Counted from the stretch's first letter, positions 1-6,110 are shown. The stretch: 7,340 nucleotides of DNA from Deltaproteobacteria bacterium (GCA_019310195.1 JAFDET010000161.1:1-7340); one strand, 5' to 3'. The notes: generated from the letters alone by a model not told the origin. Made by a program: numbers and translations.

Positions 1-203
1 CCCCACCGCTGCCGCCCACCGTCGAGGGCCGGCCGTTGTGGGACGCCCCGCCCGACATCCAGGAACTGCGCCGCCGCCGCGAGATGGAGGGGCTCCACCG
101 GCGCTTCGCCTTCACCTGGCCCGCCGCGGGCATCGGCTGCCCGGAGAGCGCCGTGGCGCCGGGCGGCCTGGCCGGAGCTCAGTCCTCGAAGAGCCCGCGG
201 TAG
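1..203 (+). CDS. C-terminal end of an unidentified protein (5' end outside window)
   Basis: One forward frame, with codons starting at base 3, is open from the left edge to a TAG at 201-203 and gives 66 residues. Nearly every codon ends in G or C, as in the confident genes here, and the composition is protein-like: a Pro-rich start, then PDIQELRRRREMEGLHRR, then FAFTWPAAG. I do not recognise a family and see no membrane segment or motif. It converges on the methionine sulfoxide reductase gene, and its last 25 bases overlap that gene's 3' end. The final residues (about AQSSKSPR) are therefore encoded by antisense of the reductase C-terminus and may be a run-on tail. The reality of the gene rests on codon bias and an unbroken frame only. 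Confidence 0.5.
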   Translation, partial: PPLPPTVEGRPLWDAPPDIQELRRRREMEGLHRRFAFTWPAAGIGCPESAVAPGGLAGAQSSKSPR

Positions 204-1297
204 CGGCCGTAGCCTTCCTCCTCCAGGTCCTCCACGGGGACGAAGCGAAGGGCGGCGCTGTTGAGGCAGTAGCGCAAGCCGGTGGGCTCGGGACCGTCGG
301 GAAAGACGTGGCCCAGGTGGCTGTCGCCGTGCTTGCTGCGCACCTCGGTGCGCTTCGAGAAGAGCTTGCGGTCCTCGTGCTCGACGATGTTTGCGGGCTC
401 CAGCGGCTCCCAGAAGCTGGGCCAGCCCGTGCCGCTCTCGTACTTCGTGCGCGAGCTGAAGAGCGGCTCGCCGCTGGCCACGTCCACGTAGATGCCTTCC
501 TTCTTGTTGTCCCAGTAGGTGTTGTCGAAGGGGCGCTCGGTGGCGTCGAGCTGGGTCACCTCGTACTGGAGCGGGCTCAGACTGACGCGCAGGTCCGCCT
601 CGCTGGGCTTGGCGTAGGCTCCGGGCTGGGGCTTCGGCTTGGGCTCTTCCATATCGGCCTTCCTCTCATCGCCCCAGGTCTCGTCCAGATACTGATCGCG
701 ACCCGAGCGGTAGCGGTAGAACTTGTAGCGGAGCGAATTCCGCTTGTAGTAGTCCTGGTGGTAGTCCTCGGCGGGCCAGAAGCGCCGGAAGCGCTCGATC
801 TCGGTCACGATCGGCTGGTCGCCGTAGCGGCCGCTCTGCTCCAGCTTCTCCTGGGACAGCCCGGCCAGGTGGCGCTGCTCCTCGTCGTGCCAGAAGATGG
901 CCGTCCGGTACTGCGCACCGCGGTCGACGAACTGACCGTCCGGATCGGTGGGATCCACCTGCCGCCAGAACACGGCCAGCAGCTCACCGTAGGAGATCTT
1001 CGCCGGGTCGTAGGTAACCTGGACGGCCTCGGCGTGCCCGGTGGCGCCGCCGGCGACCTGCTCGTAGCTGGGGTTCTCCTCCTTGCCCCCGCTGTAGCCG
1101 GAGACGACGGAGCTCACGCCGTCGAGCTTCTCGAAGGGCGGCTCCATGCACCAGAAGCACCCGCCCGCGAACGTCGCCAGACGCGCGGATTCGGGCTTCG
1201 GGGCCTCGGCTCCGGAGGACCCCGGCGACCCGCCCATGAGCAGGGCGCCCAGTGCACCGGCGCCGACCAGGACGGCCAGCCCCTTCGCTCGTCGCAT
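179..1297 (-). CDS. msrAB: Exported bifunctional peptide methionine sulfoxide reductase MsrA-MsrB
   Basis: The 372-residue protein should reduce both epimers of methionine sulfoxide in oxidised proteins: MsrA the S form, MsrB the R form. Residues 1-32 look like a Sec signal peptide (MRRAK, a hydrophobic stretch, possible cleavage after AEA), so repair probably occurs outside the cytoplasm. MsrA spans about 38-200, with GGCFWCMEPPFE (Cys47 nucleophile, Cys50 nearby), GHAEAVQVTYDP and AEDYHQDYY. MsrB spans about 230-372, with SGTGWPSFW, SHLGHVFPDGPEPTGLRYC (Cys344 nucleophile) and LNSAALRF. The zinc-binding CxxC pairs of some MsrBs are absent. The usual resolving Cys (SGCGWPSF in Neisseria PilB and E. 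coli MsrB) is Thr290, so only three cysteines remain in the protein. The start is fixed by AGGAGGA five bases upstream. The frame stays open further upstream, but that part is antisense to the fluoride channel gene. MsrA-MsrB fusions are common; identity is near certain, export is inferred. Confidence 0.95.
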   Translation of the reverse strand: MRRAKGLAVLVGAGALGALLMGGSPGSSGAEAPKPESARLATFAGGCFWCMEPPFEKLDGVSSVVSGYSGGKEENPSYEQVAGGATGHAEAVQVTYDPAKISYGELLAVFWRQVDPTDPDGQFVDRGAQYRTAIFWHDEEQRHLAGLSQEKLEQSGRYGDQPIVTEIERFRRFWPAEDYHQDYYKRNSLRYKFYRYRSGRDQYLDETWGDERKADMEEPKPKPQPGAYAKPSEADLRVSLSPLQYEVTQLDATERPFDNTYWDNKKEGIYVDVASGEPLFSSRTKYESGTGWPSFWEPLEPANIVEHEDRKLFSKRTEVRSKHGDSHLGHVFPDGPEPTGLRYCLNSAALRFVPVEDLEEEGYGRYRGLFED

Positions 1298-1384
1298 CGT
1301 CTTCCTCCTGCCCCAACGTAGCTGCCCGGCTTCGATGTCCGAAGGCCGTCCGAGGTGACGTGCCGGCGTGGTAGCCTCCGGGTC
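1298..1384. promoter_or_regulatory. Divergent intergenic region between msrAB and the fluoride channel gene
   Basis: The 87 bases lie between divergent starts (57 if the channel starts at 1355). It should contain promoters for both units. I found only weak, unconvincing -35/-10 matches and no fluoride riboswitch core. The promoter assignment rests on gene layout alone. Confidence 0.4.
1303..1309 (-). promoter_or_regulatory. Shine-Dalgarno site of msrAB
   Basis: On the minus strand AGGAGGA lies five bases before the ATG at 1297. It decides the start: the same frame stays open for about 200 more codons upstream, but no comparable site was noticed there, and the chosen ATG opens directly into a signal-peptide-like sequence. 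Confidence 0.8.
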
Positions 1385-1777
1385 GTGAACCTCCAGGCCC
1401 TGCAGCCGTTGCTCCTGGTCGGCGCCGGAGGCTTCGTGGGCTCCGTCCTGCGTTTCCTGGTCAGCGGCTGGGCCCAGCGCATCGATCCCCAGGGCGGCTT
1501 CCCCTACGGAACCCTGGCGGTCAACGCCATCGGCTGCCTGGTCATCGGCCTGCTCAGCGGGCTGGCCGACGCGCGCGGCGTCCTGGGGCCCGAGGCGCGA
1601 CTGCTGATCCTGGTCGGGGTGCTGGGCGGATTCACCACCTTCTCCACCTTCGGCTACGAAACCCTCGGCCTGCTCCGCAGCGGCGCCGCGCTGCCGGCGG
1701 CGGCCAACGTGCTGCTCAGCGTGGGCCTCGGACTGGCCGCCGTCTGGCTTGGGTACGGCATCGGGAGCACGCGCTAG
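1385..1777 (+). CDS. crcB: Fluoride ion channel FluC/CrcB
   Basis: This is a small inner-membrane protein of the Fluc family, whose dual-topology dimers let fluoride leave the cell. From the GTG at 1385 it has 130 residues, the usual family length, and four hydrophobic segments at roughly 8-26, 42-62, 72-94 and 104-126. Family signatures are VGAGGFVGSVLRF near the N-terminus, GTLAVNAIGC with the conserved pore Asn47, and GGFTTFSTFGYET (81-93), which carries the phenylalanine-box and central-sodium-site motif. The start is uncertain. Another in-frame GTG at 1355 adds ten residues (T-C-R-R-G-S-type) and has a weak GAAGG nine bases upstream, whereas 1385 has no clear ribosome site; I chose 1385 by family length. 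The DUF190 gene follows after 19 bases in the same direction and is probably co-transcribed. I found no convincing fluoride riboswitch in the short upstream gap. Confidence 0.93.
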   Translation: MNLQALQPLLLVGAGGFVGSVLRFLVSGWAQRIDPQGGFPYGTLAVNAIGCLVIGLLSGLADARGVLGPEARLLILVGVLGGFTTFSTFGYETLGLLRSGAALPAAANVLLSVGLGLAAVWLGYGIGSTR

Positions 1778-1784
1778 AGCGCGC

Positions 1785-1791
1785 AGAGGAG
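1785..1791 (+). promoter_or_regulatory. Shine-Dalgarno site of the DUF190 gene
   Basis: AGAGGAG sits five bases before the ATG at 1797, in the 19-base gap after the channel gene stop. It favours 1797 over the in-frame upstream start near 1749, which would lie inside the channel gene. Confidence 0.75.
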
Positions 1792-1796
1792 ACGCC

Positions 1797-2123
1797 ATGC
1801 AGACTCGCGAAGGACAGCTTCTGCGCATCTTCGTGGGAGAGAGCGATCGCCACGAGCATCTTCCCGTGTACGAGTGGATCGTGCGCAAGGCACGCGAGGA
1901 GGGCCTGGCCGGCGCCACCGTGCTGCGCGGCCTGGAGGGCTACGGGGCCAACAGCACGCTGCACAAGGCGTCGATTCTACGCCTCTCCAGCGACCTGCCG
2001 GTGGTGATCGAGATCGTGGACGACGTGGAGAAGATCGCCGCCTTCCTGCCGCACGTGGAAGAAGCGTTCGGCGACGGCATCGCCACCCTGGAGAAAGTCC
2101 AGCTCCTGAAGCTCGGAAACTAA
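1797..2123 (+). CDS. DUF190 family protein, partner of the fluoride channel
   Basis: The product is a 108-residue soluble protein of the DUF190 family, recognised from GQLLRIFVGESDRHEHLPVYEWIV, the central EGLAGATVLRGLEGYG, and SDLPVVIEIVD. The family is small and predicted to have a PII-like alpha/beta fold. It is often encoded next to, or fused with, crcB/FluC, so a supporting or sensory role in fluoride efflux is plausible but unproven. The ATG at 1797 is supported by AGAGGAG five bases upstream; an upstream GTG-type start would overlap the channel gene's last codons and lacks a ribosome site. The final Gly-Asn codons and the TAA stop lie inside the left arm of a palindromic repeat, so that repeat now sets the C-terminus. 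Preceding residues (LEKVQLLKL) look like a normal family ending, so little or nothing is lost. Confidence 0.9.
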   Translation: MQTREGQLLRIFVGESDRHEHLPVYEWIVRKAREEGLAGATVLRGLEGYGANSTLHKASILRLSSDLPVVIEIVDDVEKIAAFLPHVEEAFGDGIATLEKVQLLKLGN

Positions 2124-2210
2124 AGGGACAGTCCCGTTAGTTTCCGTCGCCTTCGAGCCTAAGCAAGGGGACGGTCTTCGGAAACTAACGGGACTGTCCC
2201 TTTAGTTTCC
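2115..2210. repeat. Paired palindromic repeat (REP/BIME-like): two 32-bp inverted arms around a 32-bp spacer
   Basis: Bases 2115-2146 and 2179-2210 are exact reverse complements over 32 bp, separated by 32 bp. The first 31 bases of the left arm are also a palindrome: GGAAACTAA pairs with TTAGTTTCC and GGGAC with GTCCC, giving 14 of 15 pairs, with a single A/G mismatch at arm positions 10 and 22 and a one-base centre. The right arm has the same build. Compared in the same orientation the arms differ at three of 31 positions; compared inverted they are identical, so true orientation is inverted. The element sits between convergent genes, contains the DUF190 stop codon, and could fold as two hairpins or one long cruciform/stem. 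This geometry suits a REP-type doublet. It may also act as a two-way terminator, although no strong T-run follows either hairpin. Confidence 0.85.
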
Positions 2211-2234
2211 TCCCCTTTCTTAGTCCCCTTGCTT
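2161..2234. repeat. 12-bp inverted pair bracketing the right palindrome
   Basis: AAGCAAGGGGAC at 2161-2172 is exactly complementary to GTCCCCTTGCTT at 2223-2234, with the right palindromic arm in between. The right-hand copy encodes the last four residues (Lys-Gln-Gly-Asp) of the convergent acyl-CoA dehydrogenase gene. The repeat unit may therefore be larger than the palindrome and may run into that gene's 3' end. The left arm has no comparable outer pair. Confidence 0.6.
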
Positions 2235-3305
2235 GATCGAGAGGGAGAGGGCGGCGTGGGTCTGGGTGCGGGTGGAGCCGTGGAACTGCTCGAGGGTCTT
2301 TACCCGCTTCAGGTAGATGTGCGGGTCGTACTCCCAGGTGAAGCCGACGCCGCCGAAGAGCTGGATGGCCTGACCGCACACGAAGCGGCCCGCCGGCCCG
2401 GCCCAGGCCTTGGCCACCGCCACCAGGTAGGCCGCCTCCTCCGGGCGACACTCCTCCGCCCAGGCGGCGCGGTACACCGCGGAACGGGTGCTCTCGGTCT
2501 GCAGCATCATGTCCGCGCAGCGGTGCTGAAGCGTCTGGAAGGACCCGATCGGCACGCCGAAGGCTTGACGCTCCGTCGTGTAGGCGAGGGTCATCTCCTG
2601 GGCGCGCTCCATCAGGCCCAGCAGCAGCGCCGACGCGCCCAGCGCAGCCAGGCGGCCGGCTTCGGCCAGCAGCTCCGCGGCCCGCGCCGGGTCCGCCACC
2701 AGCACGCCGGGGCCGTCCAGCTCGATCTCCGCGAAGCGCTGGGCGTGGTCCAGGGTCTCCAGGGGCGCAGCGCTCCAGCCGGCGCCCGGGCGCTCGACCA
2801 GAGCCAGCCCGTCGCAGGTCTCCACCAGCAGCGCGTCGGCGTGGGCGCCGAAGGGCACGAAGGTCTTGCTCCCGCTCACGCGGCCGTCGCTGCAACGCGT
2901 CGCGGGCTCGCCGGGATCGGCGCAGCCCGGATCCTCGTTGCGCGCCAGCACCACCAGCGCCTCGCCCGCCGCCGCGCGCTGCCGCCAGGCCTCGGCTTCG
3001 GATCCGTCGCAGCCGGCCAGCACCCGCGCCGCCACCGCCAGGTCCAGGAACGGGCCGGGCAAGGCCACGCGGCCCATCTCCTCGAGCACGGCGGCGAAGG
3101 CCACCGCACCCATGCCGCCCTGATCCTCGGGCAGCAGCAGCGCCGGATAGCCCAGCTCGCCGAGCTGGGCGTAGAGCGCCTTCGAGTAGCCCTCGGGCGT
3201 CTCCTCCATGATCGCGCGGGTGTCCGCCAGGGCGGCCTCCTTCTCCAGAAGCTCCCGGGTGGAGGTCTTGAGCAGGGCGCGGTCTTCGTCGAGTTCGAAT
3301 CGCAT
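2220..3305 (-). CDS. Acyl-CoA dehydrogenase family subunit, probably the non-catalytic partner
   Basis: The 361-residue protein has the acyl-CoA dehydrogenase layout: helical N-terminal domain about 1-115 (LGYPALLLPEDQGGMG at 51-66), central beta domain about 116-205, and C-terminal helical domain with ERQAFGVPIGSFQTLQHR (245-262) and QLFGGVGFTWEYDPHIY (315-331). The catalytic Glu is not where the family keeps it. The late-loop position reads FHGSTRTQ instead of YEGT..Q, and helix G has small residues around AEAGRLAALGA. The central domain is short and divergent. It follows the larger dehydrogenase gene after 10 bases, and GGAGAGG abuts that gene's stop, indicating co-translation. The likely role is the FAD-binding but non-catalytic subunit of a heteromeric enzyme, like the small subunits of actinobacterial steroid ChsE pairs. 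A separate function on an unusual acyl-CoA remains possible. The last codons match part of a nearby repeat, so the C-terminal tail may be altered. Confidence 0.88.
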   Translation of the reverse strand: MRFELDEDRALLKTSTRELLEKEAALADTRAIMEETPEGYSKALYAQLGELGYPALLLPEDQGGMGAVAFAAVLEEMGRVALPGPFLDLAVAARVLAGCDGSEAEAWRQRAAAGEALVVLARNEDPGCADPGEPATRCSDGRVSGSKTFVPFGAHADALLVETCDGLALVERPGAGWSAAPLETLDHAQRFAEIELDGPGVLVADPARAAELLAEAGRLAALGASALLLGLMERAQEMTLAYTTERQAFGVPIGSFQTLQHRCADMMLQTESTRSAVYRAAWAEECRPEEAAYLVAVAKAWAGPAGRFVCGQAIQLFGGVGFTWEYDPHIYLKRVKTLEQFHGSTRTQTHAALSLSIKQGD

Positions 3306-3315
3306 GGGCCTCTCC

Positions 3316-4491
3316 CTAGCTCGTGGGCATGCGCAGGGCGCGCTTCGCGATGATGTTGCGCTGGATCTCCGAGGTGCCCGAGTAGATGGTTCCGGCCCGC
3401 GACCAGAGGTACTGGTACGCCCAGTCCACCCCGGCCAGCGCTTGCGGCGCGCCCGTCGCCAGCTGGCCCTGCGGCCCCAGCAGGTCCAGCGCCACGTCGG
3501 TGAGGCGCTGGTGGAACTCGGACCAGAAGATCTTCTCGATGGACGACTCCGGGCCGGGCGGCAGGCCCGCCTCCAGGTTGGCCAGGGTGCGCAGTCCGTT
3601 GGCCTGCATGACCTCGTTCTCCACCACCAGGCGTCCCAGCTTCTCGCGCACGTCGTCGCTATCGAGTCCGCCGCGCTCGGCCACGACGCTCGTCAGGCAC
3701 TCGATCTGGCGCCCGAACTCGGCCGGGTAGCGCAGGGCCGCGGCGCCGCGCTCGTAGCCCAGCACGGTCATGGCGATCTTCCAGCCTTCGCCCAACGCGC
3801 CGACCAGGTGCTCGCTCTTGGCCACGGCGCCGTCGAGGAACACCTCGCCGAACTCGGACTCGCCGGTGATCTGCTTGAGCGGCCGCATCTCCACACCCGG
3901 CTGGTCGAGGGGCACCAGGAAGAAGCTGATTCCGCCGTAGCGATCGTCGGGATCGGTGCGCGCCAGGACGAAGATCCAGTCGGCCCAGGGCCCGAAGGTG
4001 GTCCAGACTTTTTGACCGTAGATGCGCCAGTCGTCGCCGTCTCGCTCGGCGCGCATGCGCAGCGATGCCAGGTCGGAGCCCGAGCCGGGCTCGCTGAAAC
4101 CCTGGCACCAGATCTCGTCGCAGGAGAGCATCTTGGGGATGAAGCGACGGCGCTGCTCCTCGGTGCCGTGGTGGATCAGGGCCGGACCCAGGAGCGAGAT
4201 GCCCAGGAAGTTGGGGATCAGCGGCGCGTCGTGGGCGTAGAGCTCGGCCTCGAGGATGGCCTGCTCCACCTCGCCGGCGCCCCGGCCTCCCCACTCCTCC
4301 GGCCAGCCCATGCCGATGTAGCCGGCCTCGTGAAGCTTGCGCTGCCAGGCGCGCCGCAGCTCAACCAGCGAGTCCGCATCGTGGGCGGCGTCGCGCGTCT
4401 CCTCGGTCCAGGTGCGCTCCAGGTTCTCGGCCAGCCAGGCGCGGATCTCCGCGCGGAAGGCCTCTTGCTCGGGGGTGAACTGCAGATCCAT
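3316..4491 (-). CDS. Acyl-CoA dehydrogenase family subunit with helix-G catalytic Glu
   Basis: The 391-residue protein is an FAD-dependent acyl-CoA dehydrogenase of the FadE26/FadE28-like group, oxidising an acyl-CoA to its 2,3-enoyl form. It starts with the typical MDLQFTPEQEAFRAEIRAWL, then GMGWPEEWGGRG (60-71), the flavin-site strand WCQGFSEPGSGSDLASL (128-144), KVWTTF.PWADWIFVLART (161-179), and the C-terminal YSGTSEIQRNIIAKRAL (370-386). The loop Glu of medium-chain enzymes (YEGT) is Ser371 here. A Glu lies at 247 in LGYERG on helix G, the position used by isovaleryl- and long-chain-type enzymes and, from memory, the numbered active-site Glu of mycobacterial ChsE4. The ATG at 4491 is chosen from AGGAGG five bases upstream; an in-frame ATG nine codons earlier has no such site. 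It is the first gene of a two-gene operon. The true substrate (steroid side chain, branched or aromatic acyl-CoA) cannot be told. Confidence 0.93.
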   Translation of the reverse strand: MDLQFTPEQEAFRAEIRAWLAENLERTWTEETRDAAHDADSLVELRRAWQRKLHEAGYIGMGWPEEWGGRGAGEVEQAILEAELYAHDAPLIPNFLGISLLGPALIHHGTEEQRRRFIPKMLSCDEIWCQGFSEPGSGSDLASLRMRAERDGDDWRIYGQKVWTTFGPWADWIFVLARTDPDDRYGGISFFLVPLDQPGVEMRPLKQITGESEFGEVFLDGAVAKSEHLVGALGEGWKIAMTVLGYERGAAALRYPAEFGRQIECLTSVVAERGGLDSDDVREKLGRLVVENEVMQANGLRTLANLEAGLPPGPESSIEKIFWSEFHQRLTDVALDLLGPQGQLATGAPQALAGVDWAYQYLWSRAGTIYSGTSEIQRNIIAKRALRMPTS

Positions 4492-4600
4492 GACCGCCTC
4501 CTGGCCACCATCATACAACCGAATCCATCAACTCACCCGGCCCGGCCCGCGCCGGCGAACGTCCTTGTGAACATCCGGGCAGCCGGGCACCCTATCGGCG
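4492..4600. promoter_or_regulatory. Divergent intergenic region between the dehydrogenase operon and the retropepsin-like gene
   Basis: These 109 bases separate two divergent starts and must hold the promoter of at least one of them. The AT-richer patch around 4508-4535 is the only relief in otherwise GC-rich sequence. I see no convincing -35/-10 pair. A TATGAT-like hexamer on the minus strand at 4510-4515 is too close to the ribosome site to be the main -10. A promoter here is inferred from gene layout only. Confidence 0.4.
4497..4502 (-). promoter_or_regulatory. Shine-Dalgarno site of the large acyl-CoA dehydrogenase
   Basis: On the minus strand AGGAGG lies five bases before the ATG at 4491. 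It selects this start over the in-frame ATG at 4518, and the resulting N-terminus MDLQFTPEQEAF is the standard one for this family. Confidence 0.8.
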
Positions 4601-5080
4601 ATGCCGCCCCGCGCGCCGAAACAAGCCCCGCTCGTCATCGGCTGGAACGAGTACGTGGACATCCCCGCATGGGGCATCGAGCGGCTGCGCGCGAAGGTCG
4701 ACACCGGAGCCCGCTCCAGCGCACTTCACGTGGAGAACCTGCAGGAGCTGCCGCGAGACCGGGTGGAGTTCGACGTCATCCTGCATCGGCGAAAGAGGGA
4801 CCGACGCGTTCACGTACGAACGCGGATCAGCCGGCGCGGTCGCGTCCGATCCAGCAACGGCGAGTACTCCAACCGGGTCTTCGTGACGGTGCCGGTCTCG
4901 ATCGGACCCGTGGTGCGGGAGATCGAGCTGAGCCTGGTCGACCGAAGGAAGATGATCCATCGGATGCTGCTGGGACGAACGGCCCTGTCCGGTCCGTTCC
5001 TGGTCGACGTCGCCCATCGCTGGCTCCTGACCCGCGAGCGACCGCCGCGAGCGAAAGCGCCATCCAGGAAACGTTCCTAG
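4601..5080 (+). CDS. Retropepsin-like aspartic protease (DUF785/COG4067, RimB-like)
   Basis: The 159-residue protein belongs to the family often annotated as putative ATP-dependent zinc protease, which has a retropepsin-like fold. Visible signatures are GWNEYVDIPAWGIERLRAKVDTGARSSALH (shown here with its active-site Asp34-Thr-Gly), RRGRVRSSNG in the middle, NRVFVTVPV, and MLLGRTAL (122-129), the hydrophobic-Gly motif of retropepsins. A single DTG per chain implies a homodimer. Relatives are encoded near rimK, and Pseudomonas RimB, part of the RimABK system acting on glutamylated ribosomal protein S6, is of this type as I recall. The gene converges on the M14 hydrolase/rimK pair with stops one base apart. 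A role in trimming or processing RimK products is therefore plausible. The ATG at 4601 lacks a strong ribosome site but gives the usual short N-terminus. The C-terminal tail (RERPPRAKAPSRKRS) is basic and likely disordered. Confidence 0.9.
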   Translation: MPPRAPKQAPLVIGWNEYVDIPAWGIERLRAKVDTGARSSALHVENLQELPRDRVEFDVILHRRKRDRRVHVRTRISRRGRVRSSNGEYSNRVFVTVPVSIGPVVREIELSLVDRRKMIHRMLLGRTALSGPFLVDVAHRWLLTRERPPRAKAPSRKRS

Positions 5081-5081
5081 C

Positions 5082-6110
5082 TCAGCCGAAGTCCGGATCC
5101 GGGAAGTCCACCAGGTCGGCGTGCAGGGCCTCCACTTGCGCGACGACCCCTTCCACTCGCTTGAAGATCGCCACGTGGAAGAGCGCATCCCCCTCGTTGA
5201 CCAGGGGCAGGTTGATTCGGCCGATCACGACGCCGGTCTCTGGCGAGCATACATTCACGGCGGCGTCGCCCAACGGGTCCGAGATTTCGCCGAGGATCTC
5301 GCCCGCTTCCACCTTGGCCCCAAGACGAACCCGGGTGCTGAGGATCCCGCTCGAAGGTGCGCGCACCCAGGCGCTACCGCGCGCGACGAACGGCTCCATC
5401 ACCCGTTCCGACGGCTCGGCCGCCGGCAGCATCTCGAGTGCACGCATCACCGAGAGCACACCTTGTACGCCGGCGCGGATCGAGACCTCGTCGAAGCGCA
5501 ACGCCTCACCGGCCTCGTAGACCAGCACGGGAAGGCTCCGGCTCCGAACCGCCTCGCGCAACGACCCGTCGCGGAGCGCTGAGTCCATGATGACCGGCGC
5601 ACCGAACGCGCGCGCCAGCCGCAACGTCTCGGGATCGTCGAGACACGCACGGATCTGGGGCAGATTGCTCCGGTGAAGCGCACCCGTGTGAAGGTCGATC
5701 CCGTGGGTCGACTTGGCCACGACCTCGGCCATGAAGATGTGGGCCAGGCGCGCCGCCAACGATCCGGACGACGACCCCGGGAAGGATCGGTTGAGATCGC
5801 GACGATCCGGCAGGTAGCGCTTCTGCGCCGCGAATCCGTAGACGTTCACGATGGGAATCGCGATCAGCGCGCCACTCAGGTTCTCCAACGCGGGCAGCTT
5901 CAGGAGCCGGCGGATGATCTCGGTGCCGTTGATCTCGTCGCCGTGGACGGCACCCGAGACGAAGAGCCTCGGCCCGGGTCGCTTGCCGTTGATGACGTGG
6001 GCCGGCAGGAAGACCTCGTTGGCCGTATAGCGGCGGGCAACGGGAATCTGGAGCGAAGCCCGTGTCCCGGGCGCGACGCAGGTGCCTGCGACGACGAGAT
6101 CATCCGCCAT
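5082..6110 (-). CDS. M14-family zinc hydrolase, succinylglutamate desuccinylase/aspartoacylase-like
   Basis: The 342-residue protein matches the AstE/AspA branch of M14 metallocarboxypeptidases, which cleave N-acyl or peptide bonds next to acidic amino acids. Zinc ligands are His56 and Glu59 in SGAVHGDEING and His141 in GIDLHTGA. DRRDLNRSFPG (102-112) binds the substrate carboxylate, and Glu199 in VLVYEAGE is the likely general base. From about 240 a second domain follows (WVRAPSSGIL, LGAKVEAGEILGEISDPLG, SPETGVVIG) that looks like the small barrel seen at the end of this family. No signal peptide is present, so it is cytoplasmic. Its ATG overlaps the rimK stop by 11 bases, which implies translational coupling; no strong ribosome site is seen. 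It is unlikely to be arginine-catabolic AstE, since no ast genes are nearby. Removal or editing of glutamyl groups added by the adjoining ligase is an inference from context. Confidence 0.92.
   Translation of the reverse strand: MADDLVVAGTCVAPGTRASLQIPVARRYTANEVFLPAHVINGKRPGPRLFVSGAVHGDEINGTEIIRRLLKLPALENLSGALIAIPIVNVYGFAAQKRYLPDRRDLNRSFPGSSSGSLAARLAHIFMAEVVAKSTHGIDLHTGALHRSNLPQIRACLDDPETLRLARAFGAPVIMDSALRDGSLREAVRSRSLPVLVYEAGEALRFDEVSIRAGVQGVLSVMRALEMLPAAEPSERVMEPFVARGSAWVRAPSSGILSTRVRLGAKVEAGEILGEISDPLGDAAVNVCSPETGVVIGRINLPLVNEGDALFHVAIFKRVEGVVAQVEALHADLVDFPDPDFG

Noticed and set aside
38..1321. A 427-codon forward open frame
   Set aside because: It is antisense to msrAB over most of its length. 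In the first 180 bases a different forward frame has the stronger codon bias.
1298..1384. Fluoride riboswitch upstream of the channel gene
   Set aside because: I looked for the conserved GGxGAUGG-type start and pseudoknot segments and did not find them; the region is short and GC-rich.
1298..1918. N-terminal extension of msrAB upstream of 1297
   Set aside because: The frame is open, but the sequence is antisense to the fluoride channel and DUF190 genes, and a strong ribosome site plus signal peptide mark the start at 1297.
2115..2210. CRISPR array or IS terminal repeats
   Set aside because: There are only two units, inverted rather than direct, with no transposase or cas gene and no further repeat units in the window.
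2229..3353. A 374-codon forward open frame
   Set aside because: It is the complement of the small acyl-CoA dehydrogenase gene and has only low-complexity composition.
4510..4515. TATGAT as a -10 element on the minus strand
   Set aside because: A start point downstream of it would fall in the ribosome site of the large acyl-CoA dehydrogenase gene, and no -35 match sits 16-18 bases upstream.
3208..5520. A 770-codon forward open frame
   Set aside because: It runs antisense through both acyl-CoA dehydrogenase genes and, in another frame, across the retropepsin-like and M14 genes. It is Arg/Ala/Gly-rich with no family motif, the usual product of high-GC codon bias on the opposite strand.
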